Notes: a model not told the origin generated them from the sequence alone. A stretch of DNA of 64,000 nucleotides from Clavulina sp. PMI_390 (GCA_015039315.1 WIDE01000092.1:56670-120669); one strand, 5' to 3'. Counted from the stretch's first letter, positions 49,679 to 61,396 are shown. Program-made: numbers and translations.

Positions 49679-51751
49679 TTATCGTATTCTACCCCCTACG
49701 TCATCGATTCGGGTCTCTCTCCGAGCATCCTTCCTCTCTGGTAGGGCAGCCCAGAAACGCAGTGTTTCGTCTCCGGCTCCAGTGACGATTGTCCGGCCGT
49801 CAGGACTCATAGCCAAGTACAGCACACGATGAGTATGCCCTGAGAATGTTGCTGTTTGGTCAAGGGTTGGATATCGCTGTGAGGTAGATCGAAACATTGA
49901 GATGACCAGTTGAATATCACACATTGAGAGAGTGAATACGAACCCAAATGCATATTTGATTTTGGGCCTGGGTGTGGGAGAAGCCATGGGTCGAAACCAC
50001 CTCATTAGAGTTGAGGGACCAAGTTAAGTTGCACACCTAACATTACAAGGTAAGAAGAGCGTTCAGTAGTGTATTGGTATCTAATCACGTACTTGTGAGC
50101 CGGTGTCTAGTTCACTAATTTTTGCTCCTGTGCCTGTATTCCAGAACCGCAACTTTTTGTCTTGAGTCCCACCACCGCTACCGAGAATGCCCACTGCGTG
50201 CGGGCTCCATGCGATAGCTTTAACTGCGGCGGTATGCTCATGGAATCGATGGAGGGCAGTGGAAGGGCCTTGACTAGAAGCTGCTGCATCAACGCTGGTT
50301 GTGTGGGACTTTCGAATGTCCCACACGAAAAGCTTGTTGTCATTACCACCGCTAGCAAGGAGCGAAGGCTGTAAACCAGAGAATTTAAGTCCACAGACTT
50401 CCTGTCTAGAATAGGATCGATTAGCATCTCTCCCCATACGTGGTTGAAGATGAACCAACTTGTGACCGTGTAATTCGTGGAATGCTCCTTCTGGCGCTCT
50501 AACATCTCGTAACCTGATGGAATGATCCTTTGCCCCAGATGCCAAAAGGCCCCCACTCCACGACAGCGAGCCCACGCGATGGGTATGGCCAGACATCTTT
50601 CGTATTCGAGTGTCGGCGACGCAGTCAAATAGGTGTACGAACCCCCGTCTCGTGCCCACGGCGAGAACAGAGCCCTACAGAGTACTATGAGCAAATTACT
50701 CAAGACCTGCAAATGGATAACTGTACACGCGAAGACTCACTTGCTGGACCCAAGACAATGAGGTAACCATATCGTCGTCTGCCGCAAGATCAGTGAGCTT
50801 GGTGACTCGAGAGGTCTCCGCTGACCAAAGATAGACGCAAGATGCTAAGCCCACGCCTAATATATTGGTACTAGACCAGTCGACGAGATTCAGATAAAAG
50901 TCGTCCTGGATAGAGAAGCAGAAGGTTGGGAGGGCTGGCACGGCATAATGAACAGACCAGGAGGCAACTCACAGCTAACTCTGGAGCATCAAGCACTTTG
51001 TATGGAGTCTTTCCTACGACACGCACTGGACGTTGGGGTGTTGTTAAGAGGCGTTGGCTGGCATTACGGAGTGGACTTGTAGAATAGGCTTCATGGGTGG
51101 GACTGTCTAGACGACTTCGGGAGCGACTGGGTGATCGCGAGTCTGAGTTGTCAGGGCTAGAATAGCTGAATATCCTCTGCCTTTTGGTTGGTGTCTGTGG
51201 TGGGGTGGTAAGGGTAGACGGACCGGGATCTGGGTCCGAGGAGGGAAAGAGTTCACTAGCGAGGAGAGATTTGTAGACCTGGTTTGCTTGGTCTGAGGTG
51301 AGGAAAAGACACCAGACGGGGTGTTATGACATAGGAGATGGGTAACTTGTGGGTTGAACACCACGTGCCTTGTTGGGCGTCGAGGTCTGAAGGGATGACG
51401 ACTCGGGCCCGGCTGCCAGACGCGGTGATCGCTCCCGCGCCATCTGCTATTCGATTGTAGGCCGTGCGCGCGTCCGCGGCTGATGTAGTGGGGATGAAGC
51501 TGTACGGAATGTCAATGAACACGATGCTTTCGGGGCGCGACGACGTTTCCGTACCGATCTCGGTGGTCATATGGATGGTGACGTTTGTTGGTGGCTGCCG
51601 TCGCAGAAGGGGATGGAGTGGAAAGTCGCGGGGAGGGTGATGCAGGAACGCGCCGCGACGACGAAGAGGACGCGCCTTCTTGCCCTGACGCGTCGGCGTC
51701 GGCATCGATGGACCGTATTCGGCTTGAATACGGGTGGTGTGTGCGCGACAT
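49679..51751 (-). CDS. CDH1: APC/C activator of Cdh1/Fizzy-related type (WD40)
   Basis: Cdh1/Cdc20 proteins load substrates on the anaphase-promoting complex. From the ATG 51749-51751 (MSRTHHPYSSRIRS) the leader joins across a 55-nt intron (51500-51554) to give DR|FIPTTSAADARTAYNRI, which lies where the C-box DR[FY]IPxR is found, but with Thr for the final Arg. The linker ends KTPYKVLDAPELADDFYLNLVDW, typical of this family. WD40 repeats follow: LASCVYLWSAETS, DDDMVTSLSWVQQG, SGHTHRVGSLSW, LLASGAKDHSIRLRDVR, LLASGGNDNKLFVWDIR, HTAAVKAIAWSPH, DKKLRFWNTGTG, HTHRVLYLAMSPDG and GDETLRFW. The protein ends GGRIR, so the C-terminal Ile-Arg tail that docks on APC/C is present. The stop is at 49679-49681. 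Its start is only 90 nt from the SLY1 start. The family is certain; whether it is the mitotic Cdh1 or a paralog is not. Confidence 0.9.
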
Positions 51752-51841
51752 GAGAGGTCGGGGGTATATATATATGTATGTTGGGTTGGGTGTAAACAAG
51801 GGGGGCGTTGCTGTCATCTGTTTGGTAACTCCAATAGAATT
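51752..51841. promoter_or_regulatory. Very short divergent promoter between CDH1-like gene and SLY1
   Basis: Only 90 nt separate the two start codons. The region contains a run of alternating T and A (about 51763-51777) that can act as a TATA-like element in either direction. Both 5' untranslated regions must be very short, or must overlap the opposite gene. The spacing and the run are read directly from the sequence; promoter function is inferred. Confidence 0.5.
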
Positions 51842-54538
51842 ATGGCTGCTGAATCCATCCAGGCGGCCCAGAAGGCTGCCCTTCTTGCTCTCCTCAACCT
51901 CAACACAGGCTCAGCTTCGGAAGCACCCCCGGCACCTGCTTCCTCTCGCGCGCTAACACCCGCGCCTCCTCTTCCCGTATGGAAAATCCTCGTCCTTGAT
52001 GATGTGTCCAAGGATATTCTTGCCACCGTGCTTCGCGTCCAAGACCTACGCGACGTCGGCGTAACCCTACATGTGTGCGCTCACTCGACTCCTTTGGATG
52101 CTATGGCGGCTATCAACTGAGAAGTCAACACATAAACATCCTTCTCATAGGCAACTACACTCCTCACGCCCACAGCTTGCCGATGTTCCTGCAATCTATT
52201 TTGTTGCACCTACTTTAACGAACATCCAAAGAATTGCGGCGGTCCGTTACACGCTCAGCTTCTCCCTACAATTTCCCCAGCTCATCTATCCGCTTTAGGA
52301 TCTTGCGGAGGGTCTCTACGAATCGTTCTCGCTCAACTTTACTTCCCCCCTTCCAAGGGCTGTTCTTGAGGAATTTGCTTCTTTGGTAGCCAGAGACGAT
52401 ACTGATGGTCTTATTGAACAGGTTCGATTCTTCCAATTTGTGTAGCATGCGATTGTTGGTTCACCATACGCACATAGGTTTTCGATCAATACCTCGAGTT
52501 CTTGACTCCTGCTCCCTCGCTGTTCTCACTGATACCCAACCGAGGCTCTACTAAAGACACACCATCCCTATCCTCTTCTTCTTATGTTATTCTCAATGGA
52601 AACAGTGAAACAGCCATTGAGGCCGAGCTAGATCGCATTGCAACAGGGTTATTCGCAGTTGTTGCTACCCAAGGTCAGAAGCCTCCATCTATGGCTAGTC
52701 TTAACACGTAATATAACATACATCTTTAGGCCAGGTCCCTTTCATTCGCGCTCCGCGTGGCGCTGCTGCTGAGCAAATTGCGAGGAAGCTCGACAGCAAA
52801 ATTCGAGACCATCTCTCCTCTGGGGGGGCCAACGCTAACCTGCGGCTAGCAGCTAGTGCTTATACCCCTGGGTCAGGTTTGTTCTCTGATGCCTCAGGTG
52901 TTAGCGTATTGGAGCGACCAGGTATTTTAACTTTCTCCGTCCCCCATATAACCGTATCCCACTTTTTCATTTTGACAACCAAACGTGATCAATGTAGTTC
53001 TCGTTATTCTTGACCGAAACTTGGACCTTGTTCCCATGATTACGCATTCATGGACCTACCAATCACTTGTTCACGACGTCATGGATCTCAAACTTAACCG
53101 CGTCACATTCTCGGTGTGTTGTCGCACCCAAGTTACGCGGTAGCATCAGTCGCTCTGACTTGTCCCTATTACAGACCACGGAAAATGCCCGCCCTCAAAA
53201 GAAATCTTACGATTTGGATACCAAAGACTTCTTTTGGGCCGCGAACGCTTCCAAGCCATTCCCCCAGGTAGCTGAGGACATTGACTCCGAATTGAACAAG
53301 TAAGCTCCAGCCATCATACGTGCGGACCCCTCACACAAATAACATAGACCCTTCTCGTGTCAGGTATAAACAAGATACCGCCGAGCTTACGCGTTCAGCT
53401 GGTGTCAGCGATATGAGCGATGTCGCTCAGTTGTCAGTTGCTTCATCGCTTTCCCCGTACCGAATAAAAATATACTCATTAGAAGCTCTTTCAGAGACCT
53501 GACCTCATCCGCCGCTAATTTGAAAGCAGCCATTACTGCATTGCCAGAGCTCACTGCCCGCAAACAGGTCCTGGATACTCACATGAATATTGCAACTGCC
53601 CTTCTCGAAGTCATCAAAGCGCGCGGGTTGGACGAATTGTACCAGCTCGAGGAAGGCGGCAATCGCCAAGTATGTTTCTAGTTCACTCATCGAACAACAT
53701 GTGCACTGATCACTTGCATCTAGACAACAAGCGCTCTCCTTGAGTCCCTAAAGACTCTTACCACCGGAGCCGCCCATCCCCTACCAGATGATCTCCTTCG
53801 GCTTGTGATCGTTATTTACTTATCATCCACAACGACCGCATCTGGGAAAGATGACTGGTCATCAATTGAGGCAGAGTTGCAAAAGGCTGGGGCTGATATC
53901 AAACCACTGGCATATATCAAGCGGTACGCGCAATGGACATCCCCCTCTATACGTACTAATCAAACTTTTCTTGATCACAGAATCCAGGAAATAAACCAAT
54001 TATCTTCGCTGTCAGTTGCCCCGAGTAATGCGTCGAGCCAGGGGACGGAGCTCTTCAAGGGATTCAGCTCGTTGAGTAATCGCGTGAGTGGAGCGGATTC
54101 ATATCATATGTCTAGCATGCTTTGACACTGGAACTGCACTCTTGCTAGTTGACCGATAGGTTTAAAGACGGTGCATTTGAGAATCTCTTGTCTGGGGTTA
54201 AACAATTCCTTCCGGCTGACAAGCTTTTGCCACTCACGCGCGTCGTCGAGGCGATTATGGATCCTACCAACGCGTCAACAGCTTCCTTGCAGACCACGGA
54301 CGATTTTGTCTTCCTGGACCCCCGAGCAGCTCGGGCATCCAATTTGAAACCCAAACGCATGACATTCACGACTGGAACTGCTTTTGTTGTTGGTGGCGGC
54401 AGCTACGTGGAATTCACAAATATCATGCAATGGCAAAACAAGCCAGGTATCTCGTTGTCGCGAAATGTGTCCTATGGGAGCACGGAAATTTTGTCGCCCC
54501 AAGAGTTTTTAGATGTCTTGCGCCAGTTTCCCTCGTAA
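51842..54538 (+). CDS. SLY1: Sec1/Munc18-family protein Sly1 (ER-Golgi vesicle fusion)
   Basis: Sly1 binds the syntaxin Sed5 and drives SNARE pairing in ER-Golgi transport. The ATG 51842 gives [21 protein letters not shown]. Next come [31 protein letters not shown] and [20 protein letters not shown], classic SM-family N-terminal motifs. Further along are [101 protein letters not shown], and the helical stretch [25 protein letters not shown]. The C-terminal part has [21 protein letters not shown] and [20 protein letters not shown], ending LDVLRQFPS at 54538. About ten exons are separated by short introns. It is followed 197 nt later by the APH-family gene on the same strand. Confidence 0.93.
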
Positions 54539-54735
54539 TACCTATTGTGTATTTGCTAGGTATTCTCCCTTTGTGTGTCGCCTTTCTCCAATACAATCTT
54601 TCGTATTCTGCATGGCTCTGTGCGTTTTAGCGAATACTGGACGGAATTTTGACCGTGGGGAATGCGGGGGTTGCCCGGCTTCGGTCATTCGATAAGCGGT
54701 CGGACCCCCTCGCACGCCTCCCCATTCTGTCCTCG

Positions 54736-56271
54736 ATGACTCTGCCTCAAGCTGGTGGTTTCGGAGCTATAAGGTCTGCCATAGACGAGCAAGCCTTGAA
54801 CAGATACTTGGACTCCATCCCAGAGATCAACACGCCAGTCGTCGTGAAGCAGTTTCAGGTTTGTGCCTCATCTTGCTCCATCCTGGACACGCGAGTTCAA
54901 TGACGTCTGTGCTTGAATCTCTCCGTTTCCAGTATGGCCAGGTGCGTACTGACTTGTAGGCAGTCCCAGCAAGACATTGATCGCGCCGGTTTGCTTAGTC
55001 CAACCCCACGTACTTCCTAACGGATGCCAGGTACCCCCACAGATTTTTTTGACTCAAGTGCACGCCTTGATGCCAGTTTATCTCACCATTTAGCGGCACG
55101 AAATTTGTGATGCGCAAGAAACCCGCCGGCGACTTGTTATCAAAGACAGCCCATGCTGTTGAACGCGAATACCGCATCCTTGCAGCTTTGAATGCATACA
55201 ATTGTCGACCATCTACCAGCTCCTCGTCTCAGATTCCTATTCCTCGCCCTATCGCACTATGCGAAGACATATCTGTCCTAGGGACACCTTTCTACCTGAT
55301 GGAATTTATCGAAGGGCGAATCTTCGCTGACTTCAAGCTGCCAACGTTGAGTCCGGCCGACCGCAAAGCTTGGTGAGGAACAATCTTATCTCACACACCG
55401 GATACAACATGCTAAGCCTATTCTTATCCATTAAGCTGGCTATCCGCCGTTCAAACACTTGCAAAGCTGTCATCTCTTGATCCTGACGATATTGGTCTCT
55501 CAACTTATGGGCCAAGAACGCCTTTCTACCCACGCCAACTCAAGTCACTTACCAAGGTTTCTGGAGCTCAGGCTGCTGTCGTTGATATTAAAACCAATCA
55601 ACCAGTTGGGGATATCCCCCATATCAGAGAGTCAATGGAGTGGTATGCATCGAACCTCCCAGATGAATCACGCTTGGGGAGCCGCATCGTGCATGGAGAT
55701 TTCAAAATGGATAACCTCATTTTCCACCCCACGGAACCAAGAGTTATCGGCATCCTTGATTGGGAACTTTCTACACTAGGGAGTCCTGTGAGTAAAACAA
55801 GTCAGTTTTGCAAACACTATTGAGCTAATTGACCAATGTTCCTTATCCAAAAGCTGTCCGACCTAGGCAATTTGACCATGGCATACAGTTTTGGCCCTGC
55901 AATCAGTGCGGATGGATATTTAAGCACTGGTTTCTTGGGGGCGCCTGCGGAGGTGATCCCTGTGAGCTTGGAGGAATTGGAACAAGAGTATTGCAGGATA
56001 ATGAGACAGCCTTACCCTCTGGCGGGGATGCCATTTGTTCGTAGTTGGATGATATTTAGGGTGCGTCTGGCCATCTTTGCCTCAATGATATTCTCTAGTA
56101 ACTGATTCGCATCTTTTTATCGATCAGCTCGCAATCATCAGCCAGGGCATTGCTGCGCGAGTAGCTCGGGGGCAGGCATCGTCTGCAAATGCTGCGGTTC
56201 AGTCAAAAATGTTTCCAACTCTTGGGCTAATTGCTCGTGACATTTATAAAAGACCACAAGCCAAGCTCTAG
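54736..56271 (+). CDS. Phosphotransferase of the aminoglycoside-phosphotransferase/choline-kinase fold (ACAD10/11 N-domain type)
   Basis: A kinase-like phosphotransferase of the APH family, here close to the stand-alone form of the N-terminal domain of ACAD10/ACAD11 (in animals linked to 4-hydroxyacyl-CoA metabolism). From the ATG 54736 ([25 protein letters not shown]) the reading continues [33 protein letters not shown]. The exon for YGQ is only 9 nt (54933-54941). APH motifs follow: [12 protein letters not shown], the catalytic [16 protein letters not shown] (about 55683-55730, HGD-x4-N), and [23 protein letters not shown] with the metal-binding Asp. A helical C-terminus ends YKRPQAKL at 56271. 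No dehydrogenase domain is attached. The substrate is not known. Confidence 0.9.
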
Positions 56272-56864
56272 AAGAATCTGACAATTGTAGTCATTATTGT
56301 AACTATAATTGTGGGCTTTCCGTCACGTCGTATCTACAATATCGGCTTCGGGATGATCTCTCTTTGATTAGGGTAGGAGGACTTGATACTGATTGATTAC
56401 TCCTTCACAGCATGCCTACTTCTTAAGCCAGCCAGATCAGATTTACAACGAACCAATAATAACTAAGGCAGGCAAGTTAGGGCTTGAATTCAAGACCCAG
56501 CAAGTTGCTACAGGCGTGAAAGGAATGTTTACTATGATAGAACTGGACTGACAAACTCAGAGACAAGAGACAAGGTATGCTCGTGTGGACATACTTTGGA
56601 AGTCTCATGCACAGCAGTAAGTAGCGTTAAATTGGGACCACCAAAGCATGTGCGACCTCGCGTCCTCCCATCAAGGAAGAGTGCGTTATAATGATGCCTT
56701 CTCATATCACGAACCTCGGCTACAACCCAGTACTCGAGCAGCTCCTGGACCTGTGGGATTAGGGTGGGATTCGGGTTTCCGAACAAACTCTAGTTCCATT
56801 TGATATGATATCTAACCATCGTGACATTGTAGAACCACTGGCTGATGAGGGGTGTGTGAGGGTA
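56272..56864. other. Convergent intergenic region between the APH-family gene and LIP2
   Basis: About 590 bases with AT-rich segments near 56275-56340. An open frame on the minus strand (56532-56786) has no ATG at its head and no resemblance to a known protein, so I do not call it. No RNA gene or repeat is seen. Confidence 0.4.
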
Positions 56865-57727
56865 TTAGGTTTTTAGAGGAAGAGAGGGCCATGGACCTGC
56901 AAGGACTGCCTGTTGCTCCGCTTGTGTGATGAGCTCAAGGATAGCCGCATCGGCATGGTCGGAGAGGGGCAAGGCATTGACCTTGAAAAGGTGTTGTACA
57001 CGATCCAACACGCCAGAGACGCTTTGATCAATGGTGATGTGCTCCCCTTTGCGGCCAGATAAAGAAACTGCGTTTACGCTGGGTAAGCCACAAGCAACCA
57101 CCTCGTTGAACCAAGGAATGGGCTCCTCGGTGATATTGATTGAAATGCCATGAGTCGTAAGACGATGTCGTACTTGAACACCAATGGAGCCAAGTTTCTC
57201 TGTGTCAGAGACAAACGCTCCAGTGTGCTCAGAGTCAACAGTGCGAACGCCATGGAGCTCAGCAAATGACTTTAGAGTACGTTGAAGCAGACACACATAG
57301 TCTTTGACGGACAGCTATCGAACAGAGCATAACGTATTTCATTTCCTTATCCCACTGCACAAGTGTCCGAATGGATTACACACACCTCGAAGCGACGCAG
57401 GTCAAACAAAGGGTAGCCAACCAATTGGCCAGGACCGTGATAGGTCGTTTCTCCGCCTCTATTACTTGGTACCCATTCTGCTCCGTACTGAATCAAGCGA
57501 CGACGCTCATCGTCCAGGGCAGCTTGAGACTGACGCCTCCCAGTAGTGTAGACAGGGCGATGTTCCAGGAGAAGTAAAATATCGGGATGATTATTATTGA
57601 CGCGTCTGCGCTCTAGTTGTAGGCGATGTAAATTCTCTTGCAGCTGTAGGCCACTTGAGTAAGGTATGGGGCGCGAGAAGTGATGCCAAAGTATGGAACG
57701 GGACATGGCATCAATAAACAACAACAT
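56865..57727 (-). CDS. LIP2: Octanoyl-[acyl-carrier-protein] transferase (lipoate biosynthesis), LipB/LIP2 type
   Basis: The mitochondrial enzyme that moves the octanoyl group from acyl carrier protein to lipoyl domains, the first step of lipoate synthesis. Two in-frame ATGs compete: 57725-57727 (MLLFIDAMSRSILWHH) and 57704-57706 (MSRSILWHHFSRPIPY); the second is a reasonable start. Exon 1 shows ILLLLEHRPVYTTGRR and the LipB signature RGGETTYHGPGQLVGYPLFDLRRF (about 57395-57470). Exon 2 shows GVRTVDSEHTGAFV, EKLGSIGVQVRHRLTTHGISINI with the conserved Lys (about 57135-57195), and FNEVVACGLPSVNAVSL with the catalytic-region Cys. It ends WPSLPLKT at the TAA 56865-56867. The predicted start is only 4-25 nt below the MDV1 stop, so LIP2 has no room for its own promoter between the two. 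Confidence 0.9.
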
Positions 57728-57731
57728 AGGG

Positions 57732-60224
57732 TCAAAGCGCCCACACTTTTACGCAGGAGTCGCGGCCACCAGAGACTAGATAGCGGTCCATATACCGAAC
57801 ACTCTCGCATGGCAAAGTATGACCATTTGTTGTGAGACTCGACAGCTGCATACTTGTTCGATTGTATATCTATGGAAATAAGGGTCGGTATTGGTTTGGG
57901 CACCAATCAGGCAGAGGCCGCTCGTACCTTGACACTGTTCTCTCCGGCAGCAGCCACAATCTTACGAGAATCAAATTGTAGAGAGAGCACGGGATAATCG
58001 CAGCGAATTGTGTCACTGATGCCTCCCGTTCTGAGATCCCAAATCTGTGAACTGATCAGTCAGGGAGCTATGAAATGAAGTGGTTGTGCATACCCGAATT
58101 GTCTTGTCTAAACTGCCGCTCACGATATGGGTTTCGTCAAATTGAAGGCAAGTGACCGGGCCGGTATGCCCCATTAAAGTTCGATGGGCTTGTCCCGTTC
58201 GCACTTGATCATTGAGTGAGCAATAACCAATAAGTAGGAGCATGCGACGTACTGTCCCACATCCGTACTGCGCAGTCTCCGCTCCCGCTGACTAGGGCGA
58301 ACTTCCATGATTGCAGCGCTCCCACAAAATCCTCATACAAGTCCCAGCTTCCGTCAGACAAGGGTGGAGTTGGAACGGAGAATGTGCCGACAACGGGGGC
58401 TGGAGAGAACGGGCTGGAAGTCGAAGAACGAGATTGAGGAGGGTGGGAGATTGCCCAGAGGATATCCATAGTCATCACGCATTGTCCCGTGGTAATATCC
58501 CATTGTCGAATCGTTTTATCACATGCACCGCTCACCTAATGCGGATCAGAACAGCTTCCATGCAATAAAGAGTGCATACTTACCAGGAAGTCGTCATCAA
58601 GGTATAGTGCGGAAACAGCTTGCGTATGCCCACGTAATGTGCCTGTTAACGCAGCACTTGCGTCGTCACGATTCTCGTCTTTTGCTGTGATGGGCGCCTC
58701 GAGTCCAATACGACGGAGGTCCCACATGTTCACTTGACCATTGGAAGCGCCAGTGACACAGACCATATCTTCAACCTGAAGACATTTCACGATAGCATTG
58801 GAGCCATCAATGCTCAACCGACCCAATTCCTCCCCGCTCCCCAAATCCCAAACTCGAGCACCGTCATCATCAGCGGTTGAGGAGCTGACAAGGGTCCCAT
58901 AAGGTTCCGAGAAGTCTAAAGCACATATTGCCCCCTGATGGCCGCGCAACGTCTGGATGGATTGTATAAGAAGACAGTTGGATAATGGATTTCGGGGGGA
59001 CGAACCATGAATGCAACACCAGGGGGTAAGTCATCGTGTTCTGAAGGGAAAAAGGCTGGCCCTTTCGATGGATAGGTTACACAAGTCGCTCTCTGCTATG
59101 GGAGGGTAAAAACGAACCTTTTCGCCGCCTAATACCAGCGGCAGACGACGTCGCTTTAGGTAACTGCGGATTACTTGCTTCCTCCTCAAAGGCAAGACGG
59201 TTGTAAACGCCTTCAACTAAGGAACTGTCATTCAGCTCGAACTCCGTGGAAGATGGGAGCTATGAACATACATTCGTCCTGGAGTTCCAGCTCCTCCTCC
59301 TCTAGCTGCAATAAATCCTCCTCCAGTGTTCGCCGTAGATCGCGAAGCTCAGCCATCTTCTTGTCGATATCATCTAATTGGGTGCGTAATAGTTTCTAAG
59401 GGACACAGTGAGCGTCATAGCATCACGACTGAATGGGCTTGGCCTACTCGGCGGACTTCAACGTGTTCCTGGTCCACCCTGATTTCCTCGGATTGGATTT
59501 CAAGTTCCTCCTTTCCCAGACGAACGGCGGCACTCAAGGACTCGCGAGGACGTTTCGGACGTGATTTTGAAGCTGTTGGGATAGAGACGAGGTCACCCAT
59601 TAAATCGTCTTCATCCACAAGTAAACCTCGAGCATGGAGACCCATTTGTTTGAGTCCCATGTGAGGTGCTTCGACATGACGAGCCTTCCGCCGGCGAAGT
59701 TTGCCACGCTCGGAGCTGGGTATGGTAGCATTAAAGCCTTGGAGGAGACTGACGTCAGGTGTCCCGAGATCGGGAGATGGGATTGAGGATGACAGCAATT
59801 CAGGTGTGGATTCATGAATTTGGAGATCCGTTGAGGTTAGACGACGGCTTGCAGAAGAGAGACGACCAGGTGCACGACCAAGAGTTGCAAAGTCAATTGT
59901 CTTGACTGAGCTCACGCGACCAGAGTTTGATGGCGGTACGTGGGTACTGCGCGACGTTGATGCCGTTGCGGCGGCGTTAATGAGCTTGGATGTCATCAAT
60001 GTTGGTGCAACTAGGAGGAGGGAGATGAGTTAAGGTAATTGAAGGGAGAAGGACAGGGGAGGTGACTTACGATCGGAAAGCATTTTTGTTGAGCGGTAAG
60101 AGGATATTGGGGTGCCAATAATGCCAGCAACATTTTCGGTCAGTTTTTGTGCGAAAGAAGGAGGGGTGGTGATGGGGTTGAGAGCATTCCTGAGCTGGCC
60201 GTCTGCTGTATTCTCCGACGGCAT
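57732..60224 (-). CDS. MDV1: Mitochondrial fission adaptor Mdv1/Caf4 type (coiled coil plus WD40)
   Basis: Mdv1 links the membrane anchor Fis1 to the dynamin Dnm1 on the mitochondrial outer membrane. From the ATG 60222-60224 (MPSENTADGQLRNALNPIT) comes a Ser/Thr-rich leader, then SLSAAVRLGKEELEIQSEEI. A strong coiled coil follows (LLRTQLDDIDKKMAELRDLRRTLEEDLLQLEEEELELQDE, about 59275-59400). Next are the linker PAFFPSEHDDLPPGVAFM and WD40 repeats: TLRGHQGAICALDFSEPYGTLVSSS, ARVWDLGSGEELGRL, VTGASNGQVNMWDLR, LRGHTQAVSALYLDDDFL|VSGACDKTIRQWDI, VSGSGDCAVRMWD, GHTGPVTCLQFDETHIVSGSLDKTIR and DRYLVSGGRDSCVKVWAL, ending at the TGA 57732-57734. This matches the Mdv1 order. LIP2 follows at once on the same strand. 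Confidence 0.9.
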
Positions 60225-60347
60225 AGGTCGTGTATGCACAAACTAAGCCAAACAAGCCACTTTTCTACCAAGCAGTCGCTGCGTTCGAAGCTGTCATAAT
60301 CAGGCAAGGTGTGATATAAGGTATTATAATAGGGAAATAATATACAA

Positions 60348-61396
60348 TTATCTAAGCACTGGTGTAATTACGCTATCCTGAGACCACTCTGCGGCAGCCT
60401 CGAAAAGATATATGAATCCAAACAGAATGAATAGGATAGCTCCGCCGAGGGTAACTGTACAGCCAAATAGGGGGTTCAGACGTGTTTATTACAGCGGTGA
60501 TGACAGAGAGAACGCATACCTTTTTTTATCGATATTTTCGTGGAAACCCAGCGACCGCCGAGCACTGCGAGTGCTGTGCAGCATGCGTGCCCCAGGACGG
60601 TGCCTATTGCCACCAGGGTCATACTCTACAGGACGGCAGCAGTCAGCACGATAGAATAACGCGATAGAATGCAGGTTCGGGTGACTTCATACTCACATGA
60701 GCAGCTGCCAGCGCAATCGTTGCAATTTGGCTGCGGTCACCCCATTCGCCAAGGAAAGTCAGAATGAAGGACTGAGCAAGGACAGGGCCGAGGATATTAC
60801 GGCAGTTTCGCTTGATGTCAAGTACTCCAGGAAGTGATGTTGTCCCTCGAGATTTGCTCTTTGGGGAGGATGGTGACCTCGGGCGAGATTTAGCTGGTGT
60901 AGAGCCCTCCTCAAGGTGCCGAAGTGGTATGCCTCCCTCCCGGGATCCGTCAGCCGCGGCATCATCTTCCTCGATATCGATTTCTTCCTCGGCTTCGCGC
61001 ATTTCTTCTTGGAGTTTTTCATTGTCATCGCCCATCTCGCGACCTTCTCGGAACATGCGAGCACCGAATACAAAGAATAGGGCGGATGCGGCAAGGTGTG
61101 TGTAGATTTTCGGGAGGAGAGATGGCAGGATGCGGCCCATGGCAGCAGAGAGAACAGACATGACAAGAAGTGAACCAAAGGCGCCAGCGAACACCGTTAG
61201 GCGGGGGTGACGCATGGCAAGGATGGCCGCCTGAGAAAGGATATGAGGATTTCCTGAGTAACAAAGGAGGGCATTGGGCATGACGAACGATGAGGAAGGT
61301 TTTGTCGCCAATCTCAGAGACGACAATCATGGCAAATGCTTGAGTGAGGCCACCAAGACTCGTGTCGCTTGAATCAGGAGCTTCATCGCTGAACAT
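60348..61396 (-). CDS. GDT1: Golgi Mn2+/Ca2+:H+ antiporter, UPF0016/GDT1 family
   Basis: GDT1/TMEM165 transporters supply Mn2+ and Ca2+ to the Golgi for glycosylation. The start at 61396 reads MFSDEAPDSSDTSLGGLTQAFAMIVVSEIGDKTFLI; the hallmark E-x-G-D-K-T motif lies at about 61303-61325. Splicing then gives AAILAMRHPRLTVFAGAFGSLLVMSVLSAAMGRILPSLL and a helix ALFFVFGARMF. A long acidic cytosolic loop follows (EEMREAEEEIDIEEDDAAADG, about 60950-61030). The second motif, LTFLGEWGDRSQIATIALAA, is at about 60710-60770. After two short introns the C-terminus is VTLGGAILFILFGFIYLFEAAAEWSQDSVI, ending at the TAA 60348-60350. Both signature motifs and about six membrane helices are present. There is no obvious N-terminal signal peptide. 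Confidence 0.93.

Noticed and set aside
56532..56786. Minus-strand frame downstream of LIP2
   Set aside because: It starts at TTG, is not joined to LIP2 and has no conserved motif; probably 3' untranslated sequence.
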